The notes beneath the pieces were generated by a model that saw only the letters and a list, made by a program, of their open reading frames with translations, searched no databases and was not told the origin of the DNA. The position numbers and the translations under genes were made by a program. Below are positions 1 through 7,461 of a stretch of 38,220 nucleotides of DNA, in pieces (positions within the stretch are counted from its first letter, which is position 1; each line of letters begins with the position of its first letter). The stretch is from Chitinophagales bacterium (GTDB lineage: Bacteria > Bacteroidota > Bacteroidia > Chitinophagales > Chitinophagaceae). The stretch covers positions 1-38,220 of the forward strand of contig JAFLBL010000026.1 of NCBI GenBank assembly GCA_017303855.1. Direction: 5' to 3'.

Positions 1-1
1 A

Positions 2-91
2 GCCAAGTGGAATAAACCGGTTCACAACTGGAATCAGACCCTGGCTCAGTTATCGATTATCTTTGGAGAAAGGTTGAAACTGAATATCTAA
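2..91 (+). CDS. IS256-family transposase, C-terminal fragment (cut by window edge)
   Basis: Frame 2 is open from the window edge to the TAA at 89-91 and gives 29 residues beginning AKWNKPVHNWN and ending FGERLKLNI. This is the typical tail of IS256 (mutator-type, DDE) transposases, in which a KWxxPVxNW stretch is followed by a short helix and FxxRL just before the stop. The catalytic DDE core would lie upstream, outside the window, so it cannot be said whether the element is intact. The A/T-rich 36 bases after the stop look like the right end of the element, and a tRNA-like sequence follows directly. The family call rests on a short segment and on memory of the family's C terminus. Confidence 0.68.
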   Translation, partial: AKWNKPVHNWNQTLAQLSIIFGERLKLNI

Positions 92-127
92 GTAAATGAA
101 AACTGACACAGTTTATGTAATACTACC
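92..127 (+). mobile_element. Probable right end of the IS256-type element
   Basis: Between the transposase stop and the tRNA-like sequence are about 36 bases. Read from the outside inward on the minus strand they contain TACATAAACTGTGTCAG, which resembles the AAACTGTGTAAA core of IS256-family terminal inverted repeats. The outer border, near 127, is inferred from where the tRNA-like sequence begins. The left inverted repeat and the target duplication are outside the window. Confidence 0.5.
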
Positions 128-153
128 AGGGGTTCAAATCCCTCTCTCCGCCA
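128..153 (+). tRNA. tRNA 3' fragment (T-arm and acceptor-like), partial
   Basis: The sequence contains a TTCAAAT T-loop at 133-139, a G-rich 5' stem side at 128-132, a C-rich 3' side from 140, and a CTCTCTCCGCCA end. This looks like the 3' end of a tRNA, most like a serine type, but no D-arm or anticodon arm precedes it: IS-like DNA abuts it. The 3' side is two bases shorter than a standard arm plus acceptor if CCA is encoded, and the base pair at 128/144 is A-C. It is therefore either an IS-split tRNA, a degraded remnant or an old attachment site. The amino-acid identity is uncertain. Confidence 0.45.
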
Positions 154-155
154 TT

Positions 156-190
156 GCCCACCGAAGCCTTTGCGCAGGTGGGCTTTTTCT
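156..190 (+). terminator. Rho-independent terminator after the tRNA-like 3' end
   Basis: GCCCACC (156-162) pairs with GGTGGGC (177-183), and a T run (184-188) follows at once. It sits three bases after the CCA-like end, where a tRNA transcript would stop. Confidence 0.7.
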
Positions 191-202
191 TGCCCATTAA
201 AC

Positions 203-224
203 AAAAAAAGGGGCCAGCGGCCCC
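203..224 (-). terminator. Terminator for the minus-strand gene at 249-743
   Basis: A perfect six-base-pair hairpin, GGGGCC (210-215) with GGCCCC (219-224) and a three-base loop, is followed on the minus strand by seven T (complement of A at 203-209). It lies 25 bases past the stop of the small secreted protein. Confidence 0.8.
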
Positions 225-248
225 TTCAGTATTTTTTGCAGACGGATA

Positions 249-743
249 TTAAAAGGTCAATACCCCTTCCTTAAACCCATTTGTTTTCTCGGACACTTTA
301 ATGGTCACTTTTTTACGGGCAGTCAGGGACTGTTCCAGTTTTTGCCGGATATCATCATAGATGGCTACAGGGTAATAAATAGTGGTAGTACCGTCCAGCC
401 GGGACATTGCATAAGGCATGTTTTCCCCGGCTGAATAAAACACCAGCTGGTATTTCCCGGCCTTCACATCGGACATCGTAAGTTCGATGGTTATCCGGAG
501 ACTATGCTTATAACTGTTATGACTTCCGTCAGCCAGATTGGATGTGGCAAATACCACGCTGCTGATACCTTTTACTTCCCATGTTTCTGTTTTATCAGCC
601 GCCGGCATTTCCGTTTTAAATGCGCGTTTCATGAGGACACCACCCGACCGTACCGCTTCCGGATCTTCTTCACTTTTTTGTGCCTGTACCTGCACACTCA
701 GCATTCCAGCCAATACAAATAATAAAAGAGATTGCTTTTTCAT
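249..743 (-). CDS. Small secreted protein of unknown function
   Basis: The protein of about 164 residues begins MKKQSLLLF and has a clear Sec signal peptide ending in VQAQ, with cleavage expected after about residue 22. The mature part of about 140 residues is predicted mostly beta, with no cysteine and no motif I recognise. An in-frame start ten codons upstream (773) is possible, but the -7 promoter box at 771-778 would put transcription initiation downstream of it, so the MKK start is preferred. It lies 57 bases downstream of the LacI-type regulator gene on the same strand, and a strong terminator follows. Location is likely periplasmic or extracellular. No function is proposed. Confidence 0.75.
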   Translation of the reverse strand: MKKQSLLLFVLAGMLSVQVQAQKSEEDPEAVRSGGVLMKRAFKTEMPAADKTETWEVKGISSVVFATSNLADGSHNSYKHSLRITIELTMSDVKAGKYQLVFYSAGENMPYAMSRLDGTTTIYYPVAIYDDIRQKLEQSLTARKKVTIKVSEKTNGFKEGVLTF

Positions 744-770
744 TTTCAGTTTTTTAATTCTTTTAGCCGA

Positions 771-778
771 CAAATATA
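771..778 (-). promoter_or_regulatory. -7 promoter box for the secreted protein gene
   Basis: The minus strand reads TATATTTG, an exact match to the Bacteroidota -7 consensus TAnnTTTG, 28 bases before the chosen ATG. No clear -33 TTG is visible at the usual distance. The box decides the start codon of the downstream gene. Confidence 0.55.
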
Positions 779-800
779 ATCAAACCCGCTAATTACCGGA

Positions 801-1811
801 TCAGCCCTTATTGACAACCAGTCTGCCCTCCAGCACCTGGTGCTGAGGCAGCCCCTCCTGTTCTTTATTGATCAGCCGGAATAATAATTCAGTGGCTTTC
901 TCCGCCTGCTGATAAGGAAATTGTTCAACAGACGCGGCCGGAGGATTGTCCAGATAACTGGTAACGGGAAGATTCGCATAGCTCACAAAGGCAATGTCTT
1001 TATTAATCTGTAAACCAGAAAGCCGTACATATTTCATGGCATCGAGTGCCACATAATCATTGAACGCAATAACGGCAGTCGGACGATTGCGCAAGGCAAG
1101 TAGTTTGTGCATGGCATCGGCCGTTTTTGCCGCACTGAGGTCGGTGGTCACTACAAAGGCCGGCTCCGGTTTAATTCCGTGTTTTTTCAACCCTTGCTGA
1201 TATCCCTGCAATCTCTCCCGGGCCGGCAGCATAGAATCAGGGCCTTTGATGAATCCGATCTTCCTGTGCCCCTGGGCAACCAGCCAATCCACCAGTTCTA
1301 CCGAACAATGTTGCAGATTACAGGACACAGAATAGGCTTCCGGGAAATCCGGTACGCGGTCAAAAAAGACAACCGGTATATTGTACTTCTCCAACTGCTT
1401 AAAGTGATCAAAGTTTTTTGTCGTCTTTGAAAGAGATACCAATATTCCATCCACCCGGTGACGACGCATACTGTCCACAATCCGGACTTCCCTGTCGTAC
1501 TGATCATGCGATTGCCCCATCAAAACCGTGTAATTATTTTTAGTAGCCACGTCTTCAATACCGTTAATGGCCATGGAAAAAAACTCCTCACTCAGCTGGG
1601 GCAATATAATCCCCAGGGTCATCGTCTTGCCTTGTTTAAATGAAATGGCCGCCTGGTTGGGTTCATAATTGAGTTCAGCGGCCAGCTGCTGTACCTGGGT
1701 CCTGGTCCGGAGTCCAATACTGGAATGATTATGTAATGCCCGGGAAACAGTGGAAACAGACACATTCAGGCGCCTGGCTATTTCCTTTATGGTGGTGGGC
1801 TTTTGCTCCAT
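801..1811 (-). CDS. LacI family transcriptional regulator
   Basis: The 336-residue protein has the full LacI/GalR layout. An N-terminal helix-turn-helix (about residues 7-27, TIKEIARRLNVSVSTVSRAL) and hinge helix lead into a periplasmic-binding-protein-like sensor domain from about residue 60 to the end. The length is normal for the family. Such proteins bind a palindromic operator as dimers and release it when a sugar or nucleoside-type ligand binds. No sugar-utilisation genes adjoin it, so the regulon and ligand cannot be inferred. A 14-base imperfect palindrome at 1830-1843, 19 bases upstream of its start, could be an autoregulatory operator. It is divergent from the CBS gene. Confidence 0.93.
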   Translation of the reverse strand: MEQKPTTIKEIARRLNVSVSTVSRALHNHSSIGLRTRTQVQQLAAELNYEPNQAAISFKQGKTMTLGIILPQLSEEFFSMAINGIEDVATKNNYTVLMGQSHDQYDREVRIVDSMRRHRVDGILVSLSKTTKNFDHFKQLEKYNIPVVFFDRVPDFPEAYSVSCNLQHCSVELVDWLVAQGHRKIGFIKGPDSMLPARERLQGYQQGLKKHGIKPEPAFVVTTDLSAAKTADAMHKLLALRNRPTAVIAFNDYVALDAMKYVRLSGLQINKDIAFVSYANLPVTSYLDNPPAASVEQFPYQQAEKATELLFRLINKEQEGLPQHQVLEGRLVVNKG

Positions 1812-1829
1812 GTGTTATCCGGGATTATG

Positions 1830-1843
1830 TGTACAATGTTACA
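1830..1843. promoter_or_regulatory. Candidate LacI-type operator between divergent genes
   Basis: TGTACAATGTTACA is an imperfect dyad with TGTA and TACA outer arms and an AT centre. It lies between the divergent LacI-type regulator and CBS genes. LacI-family operators are short dyads, though most have a central CG, which this lacks. The assignment is inference. Confidence 0.25.
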
Positions 1844-1961
1844 ACTAATAAACTGACCTGCAGAATGAAAGGAAGGAAATAAAAACTGTATTCCTCCGTA
1901 AATCAATTAATTTTTTTTACACCTGAAAAAACAGTAACTTCCTCGTAGAAACATACGCCAT

Positions 1962-2390
1962 ATGAATAATGTTGCAGCCGTCCTGAAAAGGAAGAATTTT
2001 CAACCCGTATCGGTACCGGCGGGTACTTCAGTAATTGACGCCCTACGGATTATGGCCGAAAAAAACATCGGCTCGCTGGTCGTAATGAAGGAACAGCAAT
2101 ACATGGGGATTGTCTCGGAAAGAGATTATTCACGTAAAGTGGTATTGAAAGGAAAAAACTCCAATGAAACCAAGGTGGAAGAAATCATGTCCACAGACCT
2201 TCCCGAGATCAAGCCATCCGATAGTATTGAGTATTGTATGGAACTGATGTCCGGTAAAAATATCCGCTATATGCCGGTATTTGAAAACGGACAGCTGACC
2301 GGTATTATTTCCATGAGTGATGCCGTAAAGGAAACCATCCTCGCGCAAAAGGAAACCATCAACCAGTTATCCAGTTATATTCACAGCTGA
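1962..2390 (+). CDS. CBS-pair domain protein
   Basis: The 142-residue protein consists of two CBS motifs and little else (about residues 10-65 and 75-132). The strings NIGSLVVMKEQQYMGIVSERD and RYMPVFENGQLTGIISMSD mark the two halves. CBS pairs bind adenosyl ligands such as AMP, ATP or SAM and usually sense energy state. Stand-alone CBS proteins are common in Bacteroidota, and their partners are mostly unknown. It is cytoplasmic, with no signal or membrane segment. It is transcribed divergently from the LacI-type gene and ends in a strong terminator, so it is probably monocistronic. Confidence 0.9.
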   Translation: MNNVAAVLKRKNFQPVSVPAGTSVIDALRIMAEKNIGSLVVMKEQQYMGIVSERDYSRKVVLKGKNSNETKVEEIMSTDLPEIKPSDSIEYCMELMSGKNIRYMPVFENGQLTGIISMSDAVKETILAQKETINQLSSYIHS

Positions 2391-2411
2391 CTTACCTGCT
2401 CATTAAATAAC

Positions 2412-2440
2412 AACGAAGCCCCGTAAGGCTTCGTTTTTTT
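2412..2440 (+). terminator. Terminator after the CBS gene
   Basis: ACGAAGCC (2413-2420) pairs with GGCTTCGT (2427-2434) around a six-base loop, followed by a T run to 2440. The convergent mutS2-like gene ends at 2439. The minus-strand side has only a weak T stretch, so action in that direction is less certain. Confidence 0.85.
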
Positions 2441-4562
2441 ATTGCTTACCCGGATCTTCCGCCGGTGCCGGCTTTTCCTTTACCACCACCAAACCGCTGA
2501 GCTCTACCTGCATGGGCAAAAGCCCGATTTTTACCACGGCTTTTTTCCCACGCAGTTCCATTACCACCCCTACCTGGTGATTTTTTTTCATTTTCACTTT
2601 GTCCCCTACTTTAATCTCACCGCCTACTTCTTTAAACTTCTCTTCAATTTTCTTTTGCATTTTACCCACCACCCTCTTCTCATCTTTCCGGAATAACAGG
2701 GCCTCCATCTGTTTAATTACTTTCTGCTTATTCTCTTCGCGGCGCCATTCCACCATAATCTGTTTCAGTTTCCGCTCCATATCTTTCATATAAGCGATCT
2801 TCTGTTCGGCCACCCGGTTCTGCTCTTTCAGTAACTCCACCTGTTGCTGGTGTTTTTCCTTTTCGATAATGGCCTGCATCTCCCTTTTTATACGGTCATT
2901 TTCTTTTAATACCTGGTTCAGCTGTTTTTCTTTTTTCTGCACCTGCTGCAGATCCTGCTCGGTCCGGTTCAACAGTTTATCCAGGCGATACTGGTCTTCA
3001 TCCACCAACTGACGGGCCCGGTTGATCAGTTGTTTATCCATTCCGATCCGTTCTGCAATGGAAAAAGTATAGGAACTGCCGGGTTTCCCGATGATCAGTT
3101 TATAAAGGGGCTGCAGATTTTTCTCATCAAAGGACATGGCACCATTTACGATTCCGGGTGTTTTACCCGCCATTACTTTCAGATTGAGGTAGTGCGTGGT
3201 TACCACCCCGATGGAATGTTTCTTTACCAGTTCCTGCATGATCACTTCCGCAAAAGCACCTCCCAGGTTGGGATCCGTGCCGCTGCCCAGCTCATCTATA
3301 AAAAATAAAGTGCGCCCGTTGGCATGACTGATAAAATGCTTCATGTGCAACAGGTGACTGCTGTAGGTACTCAGTTCAAATTCTATACTCTGGGTGTCCC
3401 CGATATGAATCATCAGCTGACGGAAAATGCCAAAACGAGAAGAAGGATGAACCGGTACCAGCAATCCGCTTTGGACCATCATCTGGAGGAGTCCGATTGT
3501 TTTCATCGTTACGGTCTTGCCTCCGGCATTGGGGCCACTGATCACCAGTATGCGGCTGTTGTCTTCCAGCGTTACAGAAACAGGCACCGTTTCCTTATTC
3601 AGTTTCCGGTTATACAGATATAATAAAGGATGTCGGGCTTCCACCAGGTGTACCCCTGCTTTATCAATCACCACCGGATATTCACCGTTCATATCCATGG
3701 CCAGTTTCGCTTTGGCCCGGATAAAATCATATTCCCCGAGTATGCGGTGATATTGTGTCAGCAAGGGTGCATAAACTGATAATTTAGCTGTAAGTTCTTT
3801 TAAAATCCGGTATACTTCTTTCCGCTCATCATTCTCCAGTTCGTGTACTTCATTATTGAGTTCTATGGTTTCTTCCGGTTCCACAAAAGCCGTTTTCCGG
3901 CTGTCACTCTCCCCATGAAGAATGCCTTTTACGGTTCTTTTTTGTTCGGCAAATACCGCTACCACCCGGCGGCCGCTCATGAAGCTTTCTTCGATTTCAG
4001 CGAGATAACCGGCCTTATTCAGTTTTGAAACGATCCGTTCAAATACCCGGCGCAACTCATTTCTTTTCCGGTACAGCCGCATCCGGATTTCACGCAATTC
4101 ATCAGAGGCACTGTCTTTCACCTGTCCATATTCATCCACCACCTCGTCGATCAGGGCGCTGATCACTTTCTCATAATAGGTATCCTCAATCACTTTCGCA
4201 AGCCCGCGGTATGCCAGTCGCTTTTCATTATCAAACCACCGGAAAATCGTACTGATATTTTCCGTCAGTTTGCGTATGGCAATAAACTGCTCCCCGGTAA
4301 GTAAGGCCCCGGGAATGGAAAGCAGTTTTAGTTCCTTTGCCAGGTTCAGTACGGCGTCATTGGGAAAGTAAATGCTGTTGGCGATCAGTTGCCTGTATTC
4401 ATGCGACTGCAATAATTCAAGGTCTATAAATTCTTTCCGGGTATGAATCCGTAAATCCTGCGCCTTCGTACGTGCATGATCCGTCTGGCAATAGAGGGCC
4501 AGCAGGTCCCTGACCTTATTAAACTCCAGCTGTATATAGGCGGATTCAGGAAATAGCCTCAT
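2439..4562 (-). CDS. mutS2: MutS2-family ATPase lacking the Smr nuclease domain
   Basis: The protein is about 707 residues from the MRLFPESAYI start. It has the MutS2 layout: N-terminal core/lever helices, an ABC ATPase with Walker A GPNAGGKT (about 343-350) and Walker B LFFIDELGSGTDP (about 419-431), then a long charged coiled coil and a KOW-like beta segment. The C-terminal Smr endonuclease domain of typical MutS2 (usual length near 780-800) is absent. The stop is followed by a terminator and not by a broken Smr frame. Sixteen upstream codons are in frame, but a near-consensus box (GAAATTTG, 4588-4595, minus) supports the shorter start. Homologues act in recombination suppression or ribosome rescue; which applies without Smr is open. 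Confidence 0.88.
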   Translation of the reverse strand: MRLFPESAYIQLEFNKVRDLLALYCQTDHARTKAQDLRIHTRKEFIDLELLQSHEYRQLIANSIYFPNDAVLNLAKELKLLSIPGALLTGEQFIAIRKLTENISTIFRWFDNEKRLAYRGLAKVIEDTYYEKVISALIDEVVDEYGQVKDSASDELREIRMRLYRKRNELRRVFERIVSKLNKAGYLAEIEESFMSGRRVVAVFAEQKRTVKGILHGESDSRKTAFVEPEETIELNNEVHELENDERKEVYRILKELTAKLSVYAPLLTQYHRILGEYDFIRAKAKLAMDMNGEYPVVIDKAGVHLVEARHPLLYLYNRKLNKETVPVSVTLEDNSRILVISGPNAGGKTVTMKTIGLLQMMVQSGLLVPVHPSSRFGIFRQLMIHIGDTQSIEFELSTYSSHLLHMKHFISHANGRTLFFIDELGSGTDPNLGGAFAEVIMQELVKKHSIGVVTTHYLNLKVMAGKTPGIVNGAMSFDEKNLQPLYKLIIGKPGSSYTFSIAERIGMDKQLINRARQLVDEDQYRLDKLLNRTEQDLQQVQKKEKQLNQVLKENDRIKREMQAIIEKEKHQQQVELLKEQNRVAEQKIAYMKDMERKLKQIMVEWRREENKQKVIKQMEALLFRKDEKRVVGKMQKKIEEKFKEVGGEIKVGDKVKMKKNHQVGVVMELRGKKAVVKIGLLPMQVELSGLVVVKEKPAPAEDPGKQ

Positions 4563-4587
4563 GTGATGATAGCCTTGTTTGGCGGTG

Positions 4588-4595
4588 CAAATTTC
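4588..4595 (-). promoter_or_regulatory. Near-consensus -7 box for the mutS2-like gene
   Basis: The minus strand reads GAAATTTG, one base from TAnnTTTG, 25 bases before the ATG at 4560-4562. It lies inside the longer open frame, so it argues for the shorter start. Confidence 0.35.
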
Positions 4596-4640
4596 GGCAT
4601 TTGGCAGCACTTTGCAGGCTGTAATTCTGCTAAAAAGGAA

Positions 4641-5114
4641 TCAATCGTTTTTTTTCACTTGTAATTCCTTCCAGGGTGTGCTGCCGTCATTTTCCCGGGT
4701 AAATGTAAATCGGTCAGTTGCCTGGAGTACAATCTCAGCGGTGGTGTATACTTTACAGCCCGGCATCAGGTGCCCGCCGATAGTAGCGCCAGTACTGTCA
4801 CTTATACTGATATGAAGATGTGATCCGTTCGTGCTGCAGGTGCCGGTCAGACTTACAATTTCAAAATGGCCGTTGCCTGTACCGGCTTCCGGCTGATTGG
4901 CAAACCGGATTGTATAGTCTGTCAGACTTCCCACACAGGTAGCCACCCATCCTGCGCTGATTTTATTTTCGGCCACTACTTTTTCAATACCGGCTTTCAG
5001 GTCTTCACCGGGCTTCAACCGGAAGGCAAATACCTGGTCTTTTGAAGGTGCCATGGGTGTTGATTTACAGGAAGCGAATAGTATAAAAATTAACGAAATG
5101 AGAACAAAACGCAT
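4641..5114 (-). CDS. PPC/DUF296-domain lipoprotein
   Basis: The protein has 157 residues. Residues 1-16 form a lipoprotein signal (hydrophobic run then LFASC, lipidated Cys16). Residues 25-145 match the PPC (plant and prokaryote conserved, DUF296) fold: FRLKPGEDL, then GSLTDYTIRFAN, then SLTGTC, then the metal-type motif HLHISISD and GGHLMPGC. His99, His101 and His115 fit the metal-binding triad of bacterial and archaeal PPC proteins. Most PPC proteins are cytoplasmic trimers, some fused to DNA-binding AT-hooks; an exported form cannot be a DNA-binding regulator. It stands alone, downstream of nothing obvious and convergent in neither direction. Role unknown. Confidence 0.82.
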   Translation of the reverse strand: MRFVLISLIFILFASCKSTPMAPSKDQVFAFRLKPGEDLKAGIEKVVAENKISAGWVATCVGSLTDYTIRFANQPEAGTGNGHFEIVSLTGTCSTNGSHLHISISDSTGATIGGHLMPGCKVYTTAEIVLQATDRFTFTRENDGSTPWKELQVKKND

Positions 5115-5214
5115 GCGGGAACTGTTTTAGGTTTGGGTTTGCAAGTTATCCGGTTTTATACAAGCATATCAAAAATAAGCGGTCATAAATAATTTACCGA
5201 AATTCACTCAAGTT

Positions 5215-5904
5215 ATGATGAAACAATTCAGCCTGAGATTTTTGCCGGCCTTTTTATTGCCCGGTATTTTTCACCTGGCTTCCTGTGCGCAAAAAACACC
5301 ATCAACCCCTGCCACCACTGAAAATAAAAAAATGGAAAAAACAACAACCCTGTCCCCGCATACGGCCATCGCCACTTTTGCCAATGGATGTTTCTGGTGT
5401 ACCGAAGCTGTTTTTGAAGAACTGGAAGGGGTAATCAGCGCCGTATCCGGTTATACGGGAGGAACTACCATGAACCCGACGTATAAGGAAGTATGTGATG
5501 GAGAAACCGGTCATGCAGAATGTCTTCAGATTACGTACGACACTACAAAAATCAGCTTTGCTGAATTGCTGGAGGTGTTCTGGCAGACGCATGATCCGAC
5601 TACACTGAACCGCCAGGGTGCCGATGTAGGCACGCAATACCGGAGCGGCATCTTCTACCACTCGGATGCACAAAAACAGGAAGCGGAATTGTACAAGGCC
5701 GAACTGGATAAAAGCGGTGCTTTTGCCAACCCGATTGTAACCGAAATCACTGCATTCACCGTGTTTTATCCCGCCGAAGATTATCATCAGCAGTATTATG
5801 AACTGAATGGCAATAAAAACCCGTATTGCCGGGTGGTGATTCAGCCTAAACTTGAAAAATTCCGTAAAGTATTTAAGGACAAGCTCCGTAAAACGGAGAA
5901 CTGA
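5215..5904 (+). CDS. msrA: Peptide-methionine (S)-S-oxide reductase MsrA, lipoprotein form
   Basis: The 229-residue protein reduces the S-epimer of methionine sulfoxide in proteins. The catalytic motif GCFWC is at residues 58-62 (nucleophile Cys59), followed by EAVFEELEGV, GYTGG and the TGHAE segment; FWQTHDPT and the DVGTQYRSGIFY block are also canonical. A candidate resolving Cys lies near the C terminus in NPYCRVV. Residues 1-24 carry a signal with lipobox LASC (Cys24) and a Pro/Thr-rich linker, so the enzyme is exported and membrane-anchored, where it would repair oxidised envelope proteins. The start could be either Met of ATGATG. No msrB is adjacent. Confidence 0.95.
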   Translation: MMKQFSLRFLPAFLLPGIFHLASCAQKTPSTPATTENKKMEKTTTLSPHTAIATFANGCFWCTEAVFEELEGVISAVSGYTGGTTMNPTYKEVCDGETGHAECLQITYDTTKISFAELLEVFWQTHDPTTLNRQGADVGTQYRSGIFYHSDAQKQEAELYKAELDKSGAFANPIVTEITAFTVFYPAEDYHQQYYELNGNKNPYCRVVIQPKLEKFRKVFKDKLRKTEN

Positions 5905-5910
5905 AAAAAA

Positions 5911-5972
5911 AGAAGCTGTATCATCCGCATGATTTCCGGTGTAAACGAAAACGGCGTACGATACAGCTCTTT
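5911..5972 (-). terminator. Long-loop terminator between convergent msrA and the T9SS gene
   Basis: AGCTGTATC (5914-5922) pairs perfectly with GATACAGCT (5960-5968) around a 37-base loop. On the minus strand the stem is followed by TTCTTTTTTTT, so it fits best as the terminator of the T9SS-cargo gene. On the plus strand only a short CTTTC follows, giving weaker action for msrA. Confidence 0.6.
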
Positions 5973-5998
5973 CTGTGAAACCCCTATGAAAAATATAT

Positions 5999-7243
5999 TT
6001 ACTGTACGATTACTTTTTGCGCATATCTGGATTTTCCGGCCTGTACGGATACTATATAATTGCCCCTGTTAAGCTGATCAAAACCATCCAGTGAGATGCT
6101 GTTGGAACCGGCCAGCAGGTTCACCTGCTTTTGTTTTACCACGCGTCCCGCATAATCCGCCACCAGTACTACAGCCGCTGATTTTTCCATAACATCGATA
6201 ACCACCGTTGTGCCGCTCTGGATCAACGTAGGATATACTTTCACCTGCCCGGGAATGCTGCTGCTCATTTTTACAGAAACGATACTGCTGTATTCCGTAC
6301 GTCCGTCATTGCCAATTGTTTTCAACCGGTAAAAGACCATGCTGCTGTTTACTTCCGCGTCGGTATAAGCGGAACGTGAATGGACAGCCGATGTTTCCTG
6401 GTATACGGCAGCGAAAGAGGTACCGTTATTACTTTTCTCCAGCACTACTTTGCTGTAGTTATCGGAAGCCAGTGCCCAGGTAAGTTTCACATCGTTATTT
6501 ACCGCCACCGCATCAAATGACAACATGCCGGAAATCGCCAGCGGGTAGTGCTGATAGGTAAAGGGTTTGTAATAGAGAGAAGCATACCTGGTACTATTGG
6601 AAGAAGTCTGGTTATTGGATCCCACCCGGTAAGTCATTACAGATACGTTTGAATTGGTAACGGTAAACATCACCTGCTTGGCGGTGGTATCCACCAGTGT
6701 ACCAAACAAATTACCGGTAGCGTTATTGCCGCTGATCGAATTACCCGTTTGTGATACCGTAATTTCAGTATCGTAGGAATTAAATTCATAAGTGCCGCCA
6801 CCCATATCCATCTGATTAAACTCCTTCAGTGTATTTCCGCCGTTTGGACTGCCGTCAATATCAAGTCCGGTAGCGGCTAAAACAGGGAGTATCACCGGCG
6901 TGCTTGTACCAGCGGCCACGAAGCGGATGGTAAAATCAATATATGCATTTGTATTTCCAATGATACGGTATTCAGGCTGAAATGCTTCGCTATAGCCGTC
7001 ATTGGTTCTGTCAATATTACGCAGTGTAATACCTCCGTTAACAGTAGCCACTTTGACCAGTGCGTCCACATTAGTGGTTACATTATAGAAACGATAAACC
7101 GCACCTGCCGTCAACGCCGTTCCGGAGTCAAGATTATACGAATTGAAATTCAGAATGGGAGGTTGCGCGTTAGAAAGTTGTGGGAACAAAAAAGTAAGAA
7201 AAAAGCCCGCGCACAGGCATACAGAGGTAAATGTAGTTTTCAT
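5999..7243 (-). CDS. Secreted protein with T9SS type A C-terminal sorting domain
   Basis: The 414-residue protein has a Sec signal (residues 1-26, ending LSNAQ). An N-terminal region of about 215 residues, rich in Asn, Thr and Gly and beta-like, is followed by a fibronectin-like segment (about 235-325). The final ~80 residues form a T9SS sorting domain (VYPTL, ADYAGRVVKQK, LAGSNSISLDG, LNRGNYIVSVQAG, QKVIVQ). Such domains direct export through the type IX system and are usually cleaved when the cargo is attached or released. The N-terminal half is not a family I recognise; an adhesin or matrix protein is possible. It has its own promoter and a leader of about 180 bases. Confidence 0.87.
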   Translation of the reverse strand: MKTTFTSVCLCAGFFLTFLFPQLSNAQPPILNFNSYNLDSGTALTAGAVYRFYNVTTNVDALVKVATVNGGITLRNIDRTNDGYSEAFQPEYRIIGNTNAYIDFTIRFVAAGTSTPVILPVLAATGLDIDGSPNGGNTLKEFNQMDMGGGTYEFNSYDTEITVSQTGNSISGNNATGNLFGTLVDTTAKQVMFTVTNSNVSVMTYRVGSNNQTSSNSTRYASLYYKPFTYQHYPLAISGMLSFDAVAVNNDVKLTWALASDNYSKVVLEKSNNGTSFAAVYQETSAVHSRSAYTDAEVNSSMVFYRLKTIGNDGRTEYSSIVSVKMSSSIPGQVKVYPTLIQSGTTVVIDVMEKSAAVVLVADYAGRVVKQKQVNLLAGSNSISLDGFDQLNRGNYIVSVQAGKSRYAQKVIVQ

Positions 7244-7280
7244 ACTATAGGGTTTTTTGTTTTTACGTAGGGTTGTGATC

Positions 7281-7384
7281 GCGGTAATTCAGGGGAGATC
7301 GGACTGGATCGTGAACGTGGTAATTCTGGGAGACTGGATTATAAAACCCGGTTGCGTTGCTTCAATAATTCCGGGTGATGGATC
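7281..7384. repeat. Three degenerate direct repeats in the T9SS-gene leader
   Basis: Plus-strand copies are at 7281-7310, 7317-7340 and 7364-7384. They share TAATTC(A/T/C)GGG followed by GA and then GGAT(C/T), with differing insertions. On the transcribed strand each unit reads roughly GATCCA...CCC(N)GAATTA. All lie between the predicted transcription start near 7425 and the ATG at 7243, so they are in the mRNA leader if the promoter call is right. Confidence 0.5.
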
Positions 7385-7430
7385 TTTACGAAACTTTTCT
7401 ACTATACGGCTTCGTTGATTTCTGATACAT

Positions 7431-7461
7431 CAAAAGTATAATCCACTATTGGATTATGCAA
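7431..7461 (-). promoter_or_regulatory. Full Bacteroidota promoter of the T9SS-cargo gene
   Basis: The minus strand shows TTG (7459-7461), then 20 bases, then TACTTTTG (7431-7438). This matches both elements and the 19-21 base spacing of the Bacteroidota consensus. Transcription would start near 7425. Confidence 0.65.

Noticed and set aside
128..153. Reading the T-arm-like sequence as the end of a tmRNA
   Set aside because: The acceptor does not match the GGCTCCACCA-type tmRNA end, and no tag or pseudoknot region is upstream.
5884..5898. CTCCGT/ACGGAG hairpin at the end of msrA
   Set aside because: It lies inside the coding end and has no T run on either side.
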